Virus record (IMG/VR): IMGVR_UViG_3300046002_001336 | Span: 1-26,453 of that record | DNA: 26,453 nucleotides | Direction: 5' to 3' (one strand) | Source of the DNA: a virus | Shown here: piece by piece, positions 15,001-22,475 of the stretch | How the letters are laid out: each line of letters opens with the position of its first letter | Numbering within the stretch: the stretch's first letter is position 1 | Program-made: the position numbers and the translations under genes | Notes under the pieces: model-generated | What the model saw: the letters and a program-made list of their open reading frames with translations, nothing else | Told to the model about the DNA's origin: nothing | Databases searched by the model: none

Positions 15001-16244
15001 TGGCAGCACCAGCAGTAAAGGTTGAGCTTGGTCTAAACCTTGGGGCAAGAGACCCAAACAGTTTTCTACTAAATGACTCAGTCCGAGGTGTTCTAGATAA
15101 CACCGAATACACCTTGAGTGGTGACAGATTCTTTGACATTACCGATAGGTTAATGTCTGCCTCAACAACAAGGGGTAAGTCTCAAGCACTAGACCGCATT
15201 GATGCTGGAACTATTGATTTTGTTGTCGATAACTCCGACAGAGTATTCGACCCACTTTATTCTGCTGGTCCATATTTTGGTCAGCTAATACCGGGCCGAG
15301 AAGTTAGAGTTAGCTGTAATGGCTATCCGGTTATCTATGGCTTTATTGATGACCTTGACATTGCCTACCAGCCAAACAACCGGTCCATTGTAAGCATACA
15401 AAGCACAGATGCTCTAAAAACAATTACAACAAACAACCTGCCGGCAACTAGCGTTTCATCAGAACTATCGGGTTCTAGAGTCACTCGCATCCTTGACCTG
15501 CCAGAGGTCGCTTGGCCTAGTGATAAGAGAAGTATTGACATCGGTGATACAACACTCAGTAATGTCGCTATAACCGAGGGAACTCAAGCTGTTAGCTACC
15601 TTCAGCTAATTGGTACTAGCGAAGCAGGTGAGGTATTTATTTCTAAGGATGGCAAGTTTGTATTTAAGGAAAGAAACGCTGCCCCCGGAGCTGTCGATAT
15701 TATCTTTACCGATGAAAGCTCTGTGCCGGGATTCACGGTGATACCGTTTGCTGACCTAAGCGTTGTTTATGGTTCCGAGCAACTATATAACCGTATTGTC
15801 CTAAGTAATAATAAAGTTGTACCCGATGAAGCTATTGCTGAGGACTTAGCCTCACAAGAGGTTTACGGAGCGAGGTCTTACAGCGTTACAGGGCTGCTAA
15901 CTGACTCAGCGACTGACCTGCAATCACTAGCTAACTTTTTACTATCTAGATTCAAACAACCTCAGTATCGCTTTGATAGCTTATCTGTAGTGCTTGATGT
16001 GCTTACAGAGTCACAGCAAAATGAAGTATTAGACCTAGAAATTGGCGACATTGTTCAGGTCAGGTTTACACCCTCAGGTTTGCCACCTGCCATTGACCAG
16101 TATGTCCGGGTAATTGGAATTAATCATGATTGGTCTAACAATGAGAAGCGCATAAACTTATCCCTTGAAAGACTAGACTTTGGTTTGTTTGTCCTTGATG
16201 ACCCTGTATTTGGTGTCCTTGATGATGACCGACTAACTTACTAA
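15000..16244 (+). CDS. Minor tail protein (tail-tip / hub component)
   Basis: A 414-residue protein with beta-rich halves: FDITDRLMSASTTRGKSQALDRIDAG (about 45-70), FVVDNSDRVFDPLYSAGPYFGQLIPGRE in two parts near residue 74-101, then VSIQSTDALKTI; and a C-terminal segment with LEIGDIVQVRFTP and INHDWSNNEKRINLSLERLDFG, ending in a repeated DPVFGVLDDDRLTY form. This arrangement is common in actinophage minor tail proteins directly after the tape measure, where distal tail and hub proteins sit. Exact assignment to distal tail or hub is uncertain. Confidence 0.8.
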   Translation: MAAPAVKVELGLNLGARDPNSFLLNDSVRGVLDNTEYTLSGDRFFDITDRLMSASTTRGKSQALDRIDAGTIDFVVDNSDRVFDPLYSAGPYFGQLIPGREVRVSCNGYPVIYGFIDDLDIAYQPNNRSIVSIQSTDALKTITTNNLPATSVSSELSGSRVTRILDLPEVAWPSDKRSIDIGDTTLSNVAITEGTQAVSYLQLIGTSEAGEVFISKDGKFVFKERNAAPGAVDIIFTDESSVPGFTVIPFADLSVVYGSEQLYNRIVLSNNKVVPDEAIAEDLASQEVYGARSYSVTGLLTDSATDLQSLANFLLSRFKQPQYRFDSLSVVLDVLTESQQNEVLDLEIGDIVQVRFTPSGLPPAIDQYVRVIGINHDWSNNEKRINLSLERLDFGLFVLDDPVFGVLDDDRLTY

Positions 16245-16279
16245 CTGCTAAACTCTAAACAACACAACTAAGGAAAACA

Positions 16280-16666
16280 ATGCCAAGAAAAGTATTTACT
16301 GCCGGTGAGGTCCTAGCGGCTGCCGATGTCAACCTTTATCTATCTAATGAAGTAGTCTTTGCGAGCTCAACTGCATCCGGAACTGTTGCCGTAACAGACC
16401 GTTACGAAACCTTACTTGTAAACTCAGCCGGTTCAGTCACTATTACCTTTGGAACGGCTACGGCTTTTCAAGCTGGCGAGCGCATGGACATCATTCGAGA
16501 TGGTGCTGGAACAGTCACAATTACTCGTGACGGCACAGCAGTAACTTTAGCTGGTAGAGGCACAGCAGCAGCGTCTTATCAGATTGCTCAGCAGTACGAT
16601 GCTGTATCTGTTGTCTGTGTCGGTACAAACTCCTACCGAGTTATCGGTAACGCTACGGCGGTCTAA
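16280..16666 (+). CDS. Small tail-associated structural protein
   Basis: A 128-residue protein preceded by AAGGAAAACA. The opening KVFTAGEVLAAADVNLYLSN (residues 4-23) is a frequent start of tail fibre or tail-tip proteins in actinophages; the rest is a beta-strand repeat rich in Thr, Val and Gly (VTITFGTATAFQAGERMDII, then TVTITRDGTAVTLAGRG). Likely part of the host-recognition apparatus with the glycine-rich protein downstream. Confidence 0.7.
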   Translation: MPRKVFTAGEVLAAADVNLYLSNEVVFASSTASGTVAVTDRYETLLVNSAGSVTITFGTATAFQAGERMDIIRDGAGTVTITRDGTAVTLAGRGTAAASYQIAQQYDAVSVVCVGTNSYRVIGNATAV

Positions 16667-16668
16667 CT

Positions 16669-18318
16669 ATGTTGATTCCTTTTGGGATTCTTTCAGCAGC
16701 AGGGTCAGCTTTTCAAACTCTAGTAGTTAACTTTTTAGTTCTAGCTGGTGGTGGTGCTGGTTCTGAAGGTGGTGGTGGAGCCGGTGGTTACAGATTATCT
16801 GTTACTGGCGAGTCATCTGGTGCTAATTCTGCAGCCGAAACTCCCCTGTCGCTAAATTCTTCTACAAACTATGTTGTCACTGTTGGAGCAGGTGGAGCCC
16901 TTGGTGGAACGCAAGGTGCATCTGGTTCAAATTCTCAAGTTGCTACTATTACATCTTTGGGTGGTGGTGGTGGTGGAGCTGGTAACAACACCACATTTGG
17001 TGCAGGATTAACTGGTGGCTCTGGTGGTGGTGGTGGTAACAATACTGGTGGTGGTGGTGCCTCTGGTGGTTCTGGAACTGCGTTACAAGGTTTAGGTGGT
17101 GGTAGTGGAGCTTATGTTGTTGGCGTTAGTCAATCTGGTGGAGGTGGTGGTGGTGCTGGTGGTGCTGGTGGCAACAGTTCTGGTAACACTCCTGGTGCTG
17201 CTGGAACAGGTTTAGCCTCATCTATAACTGGCTCTAGCGTTACACGAGCAGTTGGTGGTGCTGGTGCTGGTGACACAGGAACTCTTAGAACTGACCCAGC
17301 TGCTAATACAGGCTCTGGTGGTTTTGGAAGATATTTCCGTTCCCCAACTTCATACAACCCGGCAGCAGGTGCTTCTGGTCTTGTAGTTTTACGCTACCCA
17401 AATACCTTTTCTATTACTCTTGGAGCTGGCTTAACTGGTACAAAATCTCTAGTTGGGTCTGACGAAATAGCTACAATCACCGCTGGAACTGGAAATGTGA
17501 GTTGGTTAGCAGCACAGCGAATGATTGCGGAATACTTGGTTATCGCTGGCGGTGGTGGTGGTGGTGATTCCGCTTCTGGTGGTGGTGGTGCAGGTGGATA
17601 CCTAACAGCATCTAATGTCACCTTAACTTTGACTGAATCTTATACTGTCACTGTTGGAGCTGGTGGTGCTGGTGGTTCTGGGAACAGCTCCAATGGTACT
17701 TCTGGGTCTAACAGCGTTTTTTCATCCATAACTGCTACTGGTGGTGGAGGTGGCGGTGGAGCCGGTCTAAACGCCCTAAATGGCGGCTCTGGCGGTGGTG
17801 CTCCTTATGATGGAGCTTCTGGTTCAGCATCTCCATCTGGTCAAGGTAGTAATGGTGGAGCTGGAAACTTTGTTGCTACTAATGAAGGTTTTGCTGGTGG
17901 TGGCGGTGGTGGTGCTGGTGGTGCTGGAATTTCTGGAGCCTCTGGGTCTACTGGAGGAGCAGGTTTAGCTTCTAGCATTACTGGAACATCTGTTACTAGA
18001 GCTGGTGGAGGTGGCGGTGCGAGAGGTTCTTCATTAGCGGTTGCTTCTGGTGGTACTGGTGGAGGTGGTCAAGGAGCTAAACGAAACACTTCTGGTCCAA
18101 CTGCTGGTAGTACAAATACTGGTTCTGGTGGTGGTGGTGGTGACAGTTTCTCTGGCAGAGGTCCTGCTGGTGCTGGTGGTTCTGGAGTTGTAATTTTCAA
18201 ATACCCTGCTGCTAATACAATTACAATAGGAGCTGGGTTAACTGCTTCTACAACAACTGTTGGAAGTGATAAAGTGACCACGATTACCGCTGGAACTGGA
18301 AATGTGAGTTGGACATAA
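16669..18318 (+). CDS. Glycine-rich tail fibre protein with internal duplication
   Basis: A 549-residue protein dominated by Gly runs (many GGT codons). Two related copies are visible: each starts with a strand such as NFLVLAGGGAGS or EYLVIAGGGGGG, continues through AGGY and 'YVVTVGAGGALG/YTVTVGAGGAGG', and ends with SGxVVxRYP/VVIFKYP and ITAGTGNVSW. Glycine-rich modules like these can pack as polyglycine-II helices in phage receptor-binding tips. It probably binds the host surface. Start by ATG two bases after the previous stop; no good Shine-Dalgarno. Long minus-strand frames here are artefacts of the GGT repeats. Confidence 0.8.
   Translation: MLIPFGILSAAGSAFQTLVVNFLVLAGGGAGSEGGGGAGGYRLSVTGESSGANSAAETPLSLNSSTNYVVTVGAGGALGGTQGASGSNSQVATITSLGGGGGGAGNNTTFGAGLTGGSGGGGGNNTGGGGASGGSGTALQGLGGGSGAYVVGVSQSGGGGGGAGGAGGNSSGNTPGAAGTGLASSITGSSVTRAVGGAGAGDTGTLRTDPAANTGSGGFGRYFRSPTSYNPAAGASGLVVLRYPNTFSITLGAGLTGTKSLVGSDEIATITAGTGNVSWLAAQRMIAEYLVIAGGGGGGDSASGGGGAGGYLTASNVTLTLTESYTVTVGAGGAGGSGNSSNGTSGSNSVFSSITATGGGGGGGAGLNALNGGSGGGAPYDGASGSASPSGQGSNGGAGNFVATNEGFAGGGGGGAGGAGISGASGSTGGAGLASSITGTSVTRAGGGGGARGSSLAVASGGTGGGGQGAKRNTSGPTAGSTNTGSGGGGGDSFSGRGPAGAGGSGVVIFKYPAANTITIGAGLTASTTTVGSDKVTTITAGTGNVSWT
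17479..17505 (+). repeat. First copy of 27-bp exact repeat in fibre gene
   Basis: Encodes TAGTGNVSW at the end of the first glycine-rich module; identical at the DNA level to 18286-18312. Exact identity including synonymous positions indicates recent duplication or gene conversion within the fibre. Confidence 0.85.
18286..18312 (+). repeat. Second copy of 27-bp exact repeat in fibre gene
   Basis: Identical to 17479-17505 and placed at the C-terminus of the second module, immediately before the stop of the fibre gene. Confidence 0.85.
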
Positions 18319-18680
18319 TGGCGCATTACGCTTTTTTAGATAGTGACAACATTGTCACAGAGGTCATTACTGGTATTGATGAAAGCCAGCTGATTGAGGG
18401 CCTTGACCCTGAAACTTGGTACGGCAACTTTAGAGGCCAGACCTGTAAAAGAACAAGCTACAACAACAACATTAGAAAAAACTACGCCGGCATTGGTTTT
18501 ACCTACGATGCTGAGCGCGATGCCTTTATCTCTCCTAAGCCTTTTGACTCTTGGACACTTAATGAGCAAACTTGCCAATGGGAAGCACCTGTGCCTTACC
18601 CAACTGACGGCTTTACATACACTTGGAATGAAGAAGAACTAAATTGGGAGCTTCGGGACTTTTCTGAAGAAGCAGAGTAA
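18318..18680 (+). CDS. Conserved tail-region protein (Trp/Asn-rich)
   Basis: A 120-residue protein starting on the ATG that overlaps the fibre stop (TAATG); an in-frame TTG at 18309 lies inside the fibre gene and is not preferred. The sequence MAHYAFLDSDNIVTEVITGI, RTSYNNNIRKNYAGIGFTYD, and KPFDSWTLNEQTCQWEAPVP with YTWNEEELNW is a widespread small phage protein seen near tail fibres in many aquatic phages. It may be a tail accessory protein or a fibre chaperone; the function is not established. Confidence 0.75.
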   Translation: MAHYAFLDSDNIVTEVITGIDESQLIEGLDPETWYGNFRGQTCKRTSYNNNIRKNYAGIGFTYDAERDAFISPKPFDSWTLNEQTCQWEAPVPYPTDGFTYTWNEEELNWELRDFSEEAE

Positions 18681-18925
18681 TGGCTGAGGAAACGACCTCA
18701 GTTCGCATTACACAAGCTGACATTTACAAAAAGCAACTTGAGCATGGCGAGATTCTTGTCAAGGTTTTACAGAAACTTGACCATCTTGATGATGTGCCAG
18801 ACCGAATTAGAGAGGTTGAACTTACCCTTGCTAGACTTGCTTGGATTGAGCGTATTGCTTACACAGGCCTAACATCATCAGCAATCGCCATAATCGGATT
18901 AATAATCACAACAGTAGGAAAGTAA
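18680..18925 (+). CDS. Holin-like protein with coiled coil and C-terminal membrane helix
   Basis: An 81-residue protein: a polar helical region (1-55, with KQLEHGEILVKVLQKLDHL) followed by one hydrophobic helix, TGLTSSAIAIIGLIITTV (62-79). This is the arrangement of XhlA-type haemolysin/holin-associated proteins. It is coupled to the endolysin gene by TAATG, so a part in lysis is likely. Confidence 0.65.
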   Translation: MAEETTSVRITQADIYKKQLEHGEILVKVLQKLDHLDDVPDRIREVELTLARLAWIERIAYTGLTSSAIAIIGLIITTVGK

Positions 18926-19584
18926 TGACAACTTGGATTAGACCGGTAGATGGTGGAAGTATTTCTGACAGCTTTAATGGACATAAAAACAGAGCAAAGC
19001 CTTCAGTAAACCCCGGGACAGACTACGCAGTAGCGACAGGTACACCTATTAAGGCACTAGCAGACGGAATAATTACCGGCATAGTTCCAACCTTTGCTGG
19101 TGCTGGTGGTCGCATGATTTTCCAAAGCTTTCCCTCGGGTCACAACGCAGACTATCTACACCTATCACGCATTGATGTCGTTGCTGGCCAGCAAGTAAAG
19201 CAAGGGCAAGTCATCGGGCTTGTCGGTGGCTCAGGTCTAGGTAAAGAAAATGGCTATGGCGCACACCTTCACCTATCCTTCCGAGTCGGAGGCAAGCCAA
19301 CTATGGGAACTGGCAACATTGATTATGAAGCTTTCAGGGGAGCACCTACAGGTGTTACACCTCCGAAGCCTGCTCAAGCCGGGTCAAGAGCTTACCGAGG
19401 CAAAGAGCTAAAGCGTGGAGAGCCAGCAAGTCCGGATGTTACATACCTACAAAACAAACTAGGCGTAAATCCAACTGGTCCCTTCGGCCCACTAACTCAC
19501 AAAGCTGTAGTTGCCTTCCAAAAGAAGCACGGCCTACTAGCAGACGGCATTGTTGGTCCCCTAACTTGGTCGAAACTAGGCTAA
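18925..19584 (+). CDS. Endolysin: M23-type peptidase with peptidoglycan-binding domain
   Basis: A 219-residue lysin. Residues 8-140 are an M23 (LytM-like) peptidase: NPGTDYAVATGTPIKALADG (29-48), YLHL (77-80) and GAHLHLSF (112-119). Zinc ligands would be Asp33, His114 and/or His116, with His79 catalytic; the usual first His of the H-x3-D pair is Asn29. A Pro-rich linker (141-152) joins to a PG_binding_1 domain (about 165-219) with VTYLQNKLGVNPTGPFGPLT and KAVVAFQKKHGLLADGIVGP. It should cut cross-links in host peptidoglycan. There is no signal peptide, so export needs a holin. Confidence 0.9.
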   Translation: MTTWIRPVDGGSISDSFNGHKNRAKPSVNPGTDYAVATGTPIKALADGIITGIVPTFAGAGGRMIFQSFPSGHNADYLHLSRIDVVAGQQVKQGQVIGLVGGSGLGKENGYGAHLHLSFRVGGKPTMGTGNIDYEAFRGAPTGVTPPKPAQAGSRAYRGKELKRGEPASPDVTYLQNKLGVNPTGPFGPLTHKAVVAFQKKHGLLADGIVGPLTWSKLG

Positions 19585-19613
19585 ACAGCCCTATAAGGCT
19601 CATAGAGGGGTTT

Positions 19614-19690
19614 ACACCCTAAACAGGGGAATGACTACCCGGACAGCATTTCAAGGCTTGTACAAGCCTTCTAGGGTGTCAATTTTTATA
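19614..19690 (+). terminator. Compound inverted repeat after the endolysin, probable terminator
   Basis: Outer arms ACACCCTA (19614-19621) and TAGGGTGT (19672-19679) enclose a perfect 18-bp palindrome, AAGGCTTGTACAAGCCTT (19653-19670). The run CAATTTTTATA follows. It may end the lysis transcript. The palindrome is also a possible protein-binding site. The surrounding 19585-19761 contains no gene. Confidence 0.55.
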
Positions 19691-19725
19691 TCAACCAGCG
19701 TAATTGCTAGGCAGTAAACTTTAAA

Positions 19726-19758
19726 TATCCTACGCTCAAACTTTGACGGAAGGCACAA
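19726..19758 (+). promoter_or_regulatory. Possible promoter and ribosome-binding site for the small membrane protein
   Basis: TATCCT (19726-19731) is a TANNNT -10 candidate preceded by TTTAAA. GACGGAAGG (19745-19753) lies eight bases before the ATG at 19762. Confidence 0.4.
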
Positions 19759-19761
19759 CCT

Positions 19762-20007
19762 ATGTGGTTAGATATCGCTCGCAGAACCCTAGCGGTCATA
19801 ATTCTAAAAGTAACCGGCATCTTTGTCGGTGGAGCTGTTATCGGCCTTGAGGTTATTCAGGCTGTTGCGATGGCTGCCTTTGCCGGAATTATTGATGTAG
19901 CTCAAGAGCTATCGAGGGCATACCTAGCAGATGGAAAGATTGACCCGGATGAGCTCAACAAGAGCTTCGGGAAGATTGCGGATAAAACCCCTAACTCAAA
20001 AGGCTAG
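19762..20007 (+). CDS. Small membrane protein, holin candidate
   Basis: An 81-residue protein with a long hydrophobic region (residues 8-47: TLAVIILKVTGIFVGGAVIG, then LEVIQAVAMAAFAGIIDVAQ), probably two membrane helices, followed by an acidic/polar tail with DGKIDPDELNKSFGKI (57-72). Its position beside the endolysin suggests a holin or a lysis regulator. The tail loosely resembles an EF-hand loop, but no binding can be claimed. Its stop TAG overlaps the stop of the convergent whiB gene (CTAG at 20004-20007). Confidence 0.65.
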   Translation: MWLDIARRTLAVIILKVTGIFVGGAVIGLEVIQAVAMAAFAGIIDVAQELSRAYLADGKIDPDELNKSFGKIADKTPNSKG

Positions 20008-20273
20008 TCTTTATATTTTTGCCTTTCAAAGTAAGTAGTGCCTCCCCAGATACCCTGCATATTAGCGGCTCTAGCGTAATCTTCGCACAACCTTCTGATA
20101 GGGCAATCTGCGCAAACAGCCTTGGCTATCTTTACTGTTGCTCGATACTCGGCTGAGCCGGTATCCCCTTCGGGAAAGAAAACATCCGGGAGCTGGGAGC
20201 ACTCGACCCCATCATTTTCCCTTATAGCTTCCTGTAATTCGATATATTTCCGTTCAATCTGGCGTAATGTCAT
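20004..20273 (-). CDS. whiB-like: WhiB-family iron-sulfur transcriptional regulator
   Basis: An 89-residue protein with the WhiB cluster ligands Cys25, Cys54, Cys57 and Cys63 (AKAVCADCPIRRLC) and the GIWGG turn (74-78), followed by a basic end (ERQKYK) for DNA contact. WhiB proteins hold a [4Fe-4S] cluster and act on the principal sigma factor; they are restricted to actinobacteria and their phages, making this the strongest host clue. It is the only minus-strand gene identified. The ATG appears leaderless: on the minus strand TAGGGT lies at -12 to -7. The gene converges with the upstream membrane gene and diverges from the recombination operon, so it may regulate either lysis or early genes. 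Confidence 0.92.
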   Translation of the reverse strand: MTLRQIERKYIELQEAIRENDGVECSQLPDVFFPEGDTGSAEYRATVKIAKAVCADCPIRRLCEDYARAANMQGIWGGTTYFERQKYKD

Positions 20274-20276
20274 AGG

Positions 20277-20289
20277 TACACCCTAGAGT
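20277..20289. promoter_or_regulatory. Face-to-face divergent -10 boxes between whiB and recombination operon
   Basis: On the minus strand TAGGGT (plus 20280-20285) is a -10 box for leaderless whiB. On the plus strand TAGAGT (20284-20289) is a -10 candidate for the exonuclease operon. They overlap by two bases, so the two transcripts could exclude each other. TACACCCTAG here (20277-20286) resembles TACACCCTA at 19613 and the inverted copy at 19671. Confidence 0.4.
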
Positions 20290-20309
20290 GAAACCATCGG
20301 AAATAGCAA

Positions 20310-20337
20310 AACCACGCCGACAAAAGTGAGCGTGGTT
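20310..20337 (+). other. Leader hairpin upstream of the exonuclease
   Basis: AACCACGC (20310-20317) pairs perfectly with GCGTGGTT (20330-20337) around a 12-nt loop. The possible GTG start at 20326 falls inside it, supporting the later TTG start at 20365. Confidence 0.6.
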
Positions 20338-20364
20338 CTGCGACAAGGAAAAGAGAGGGAAACC

Positions 20365-21255
20365 TTGCCAGTAAATAAACTACCAGCAGAAATAAATCAG
20401 TTGCTCGATGCGGTCCTACTAGGGGACTTTGCTAACGGCAGTCAAGAGTGGCACGATTTGCGGAATGAGCCGGGCGCAGTCGGTGGTTCGGACATCGCAG
20501 CGATTACCGGACTAAGCACTTGGGAATCCGCAATAACCAAGTGGGCTAAAAAAACCGGGCAGATACCCGATGAAGTCCCACTAAATATGAGCATGAAGCT
20601 AGGGACAATTCTCGAGTCACCAATCCTGAATCTTTTTGCTAACGAGCATCCTGAGTTAGAAATCTTTGAAACAGGAACTTGGGCAAACAAAGAAAACCCT
20701 TGGGCTAGGTCTAACCCGGATGGGCTTTATAAAGATGCTGACGGCAACTGGGGAATTATCGAGGTGAAGTTTTCGAGAGATTACTGGAGTGGAGTCCCAC
20801 AAGCTTACAGAGCGCAGGTGCTTTGGTACATGAGAATTTTTGGTATCAAGCAAGCTAAGTTGGTTGCGCTCGCCGGTTCGAGTTATATGGAGTTCGATAT
20901 CGAGTGGGATGAGTTCGAGGCCCAGACACTTTGGGATTCCGCTATAAGGTTCAGAGAAGCTTGTCTTGAAATGAAAATGCCTTACTGGGATGGAAGCAAC
21001 TCGACCCTAGAAACAATTAGGGCCTTATCTCCGGGCATCTCGGATACCGAAGTTGACCTTGATGACCTCGGGATGCACTACATAAATTCGGTTACGGAGT
21101 TCGAGAAGGCTAACGCTAAAATGACGGACCTAAAAGCTAGAGTTATAAAAGCAATGAATGGAGCAAAGCGAGGTTTGATTTACGGCGAGCACATGCTTAG
21201 CCTTAGGTCAAGAGCTGGTGGCGCACCGTACCTACACAACGAGAAAGGGAAATAA
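20365..21255 (+). CDS. YqaJ-like viral exonuclease / recombinase
   Basis: A 296-residue protein from the TTG start at 20365, chosen because AGAGAGGGA precedes it; a GTG at 20326 would add 13 residues but is buried in a hairpin. YqaJ (PD-(D/E)XK) features in order: EWHDLRNEPGAVGGSDIAAI (about 28-47), GTILESP with Glu84, NPDGLY with Asp119, and GIIEVK with Glu133 and Lys135, then AYRAQVLWYM. Such exonucleases resect double-strand ends and work with a single-strand annealing protein, for which the next gene is the natural candidate. A C-terminal helical region (about 210-296) extends beyond the nuclease core. Confidence 0.9.
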   Translation: MPVNKLPAEINQLLDAVLLGDFANGSQEWHDLRNEPGAVGGSDIAAITGLSTWESAITKWAKKTGQIPDEVPLNMSMKLGTILESPILNLFANEHPELEIFETGTWANKENPWARSNPDGLYKDADGNWGIIEVKFSRDYWSGVPQAYRAQVLWYMRIFGIKQAKLVALAGSSYMEFDIEWDEFEAQTLWDSAIRFREACLEMKMPYWDGSNSTLETIRALSPGISDTEVDLDDLGMHYINSVTEFEKANAKMTDLKARVIKAMNGAKRGLIYGEHMLSLRSRAGGAPYLHNEKGK

Positions 21256-21257
21256 AA

Positions 21258-21797
21258 ATGGCACAATTTAATCTCAACGATTATGAAACAGTAGAGCAAC
21301 GCATAAAAAGGCTATACAAAGATTGGCCCGATGCGAGAATAATCACCGATAACATTACGACAGTTCAAGACCGACAGGTTGGAACTTGGGTGACTAAGAG
21401 TTACATCTACCTAACTGCGGCAGACCAAGAGCTTTGTCTACCGAAGGCAACCGGTCTAGCGTTCGAGGTTGACTCAGCTAAAGGTCCACAAGCAACATCG
21501 GCACTCGAGGTATGTGAGACAAGTAGCATCGGCAGAGCCTTAGCAAATGCTAATTACTCCGGGAACAAAAGAGCAAGCAGGGAAGAAATGGAAAAGGTTG
21601 CGAGGGATAACAGACCAAAAGCTACAGCGCAAGATTGGCTTGGGATGACCGAGGCATTAGGGAATGACATCGAGGGTTTACGATTGTTATACAGCCAAGC
21701 AAAAACTGCTGGCGCAACCGATGACACTCTTGACAAAATAAAGGCAATAGCTAATGGACTCACAAGCAAAGAGGATTCTTCTAGCCTCAATTCTTGA
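21258..21797 (+). CDS. Probable single-strand DNA annealing / recombination protein
   Basis: A 179-residue protein beginning two bases after the exonuclease stop, with AAAGGGAAATAAAA before the ATG. Its NDYETVEQRIKRLYKDWPDARI opening, a central beta region (GTWVTKSYIYLTAADQ), and ALEVCETSSIGRALANANYS (about 82-101) match the pattern of ERF/Sak-like recombinases, where 'E--ETSAIGRALA' is typical. The C-terminal 60 residues are helical and may bind partners. Pairing with a YqaJ nuclease strengthens the idea, but the family assignment is from pattern only. Confidence 0.7.
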   Translation: MAQFNLNDYETVEQRIKRLYKDWPDARIITDNITTVQDRQVGTWVTKSYIYLTAADQELCLPKATGLAFEVDSAKGPQATSALEVCETSSIGRALANANYSGNKRASREEMEKVARDNRPKATAQDWLGMTEALGNDIEGLRLLYSQAKTAGATDDTLDKIKAIANGLTSKEDSSSLNS

Positions 21798-21969
21798 AAC
21801 GCAAGAATGTCTAAAGGAACAGTTTGAGTTAGGCAACCTCGATTCAGTAAGTGTTATTTGGAAAGTACAAAGAGAAAGAGCAGAGAGGCTAAAGCATGGA
21901 GATTATTACACCGAGCCACATAGTGGAGGAGTTACAAAGGATAACAAAGGAGATGGACAAGGGAGCTAG
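21754..21969 (+). CDS. Small overlapping hypothetical protein
   Basis: A 71-residue frame whose ATG lies 44 bases inside the end of the recombination gene and whose end overlaps the next gene by 74 bases. Residues 5-50 form an amphipathic helix pair (ILLASILETQECLKEQFE, VIWKVQRERAERLKHGD), which is protein-like; the tail is Gly/Lys-rich. It fills an otherwise empty 98-base gap, but two sizeable overlaps make it less certain. Confidence 0.45.
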   Translation: MDSQAKRILLASILETQECLKEQFELGNLDSVSVIWKVQRERAERLKHGDYYTEPHSGGVTKDNKGDGQGS

Positions 21970-22234
21970 TGCGCTCTATGACTCTGAATGTAAATTAGCC
22001 GATGCTGATTCGGCCTATGACAGAGCTGTCTCCCTAGCCTTCCTAAACAACTCTGGGACAGTAGCAGACCGGCAAGCTGTGGCTAAATTACAAGCGATTG
22101 AGGAAAAGCTAAAGGCTGACCTTGCCCGGGCTGAATACAACAGGATAAAGACCAAGATGAAAACCCTGTCAGACCAAGCAACCATGATGGCTGTAATGAG
22201 TAAGAATGTCGAACTCCAATGGCGACACGCCTAG
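21896..22234 (+). CDS. Coiled-coil protein of the recombination module
   Basis: A 112-residue, almost wholly helical protein: IVEELQRITKEMDKGASALY (9-28), ADADSAYDRAVSLAFLNNSG (35-54), KLQAIEEKLKADLARAEYNRIKTKMKTL in two parts near 64-91, and a short end. Small proteins with this 'D-A-YAYDRA-A-AFL' helix followed by a long coiled coil are common in phage early regions and are thought to accompany recombination or replication proteins. No catalytic motif. The frame is supported by composition and its clean position between neighbours. Confidence 0.7.
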   Translation: MEIITPSHIVEELQRITKEMDKGASALYDSECKLADADSAYDRAVSLAFLNNSGTVADRQAVAKLQAIEEKLKADLARAEYNRIKTKMKTLSDQATMMAVMSKNVELQWRHA

Positions 22235-22250
22235 CTGGTAGCCTTATCGG

Positions 22251-22475
22251 GTGATAGCCGAATCCTGCTCTTGTGGTGCCAAAATTAGGACTGATGATGC
22301 TCAGGCAATCAAGCTTGTCCGAGAGTGGAGGCGTAAGCACACTTGTCTAACCGACAATACCGACAACACCGACATAATCGAAGCGGTTAATGGCGGAATG
22401 GCAGACACTACAATCGCAATAGGGTTTCAACCCGGAGAAATACCGGCAAAAGAATACGACCCTTGGGATGACTAA
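22251..22475 (+). CDS. Small zinc-binding protein
   Basis: A 74-residue protein starting at GTG. Cys6, Cys8, His30 and Cys32 (CSCGAK and RRKHTC) form a plausible zinc site with the EWRRKHTC pattern seen in many small actinophage proteins. The rest is acidic and probably flexible, containing a TDNTDNTD repeat (34-41). It overlaps the HNH-like gene by eight bases. Function unknown; a DNA- or RNA-binding accessory role is plausible. Confidence 0.65.
   Translation: MIAESCSCGAKIRTDDAQAIKLVREWRRKHTCLTDNTDNTDIIEAVNGGMADTTIAIGFQPGEIPAKEYDPWDD

Noticed and set aside
17130-17621. Long proline-rich minus-strand reading frames
   Set aside because: They are the complement of GGT glycine repeats in the fibre gene and have no start signals.
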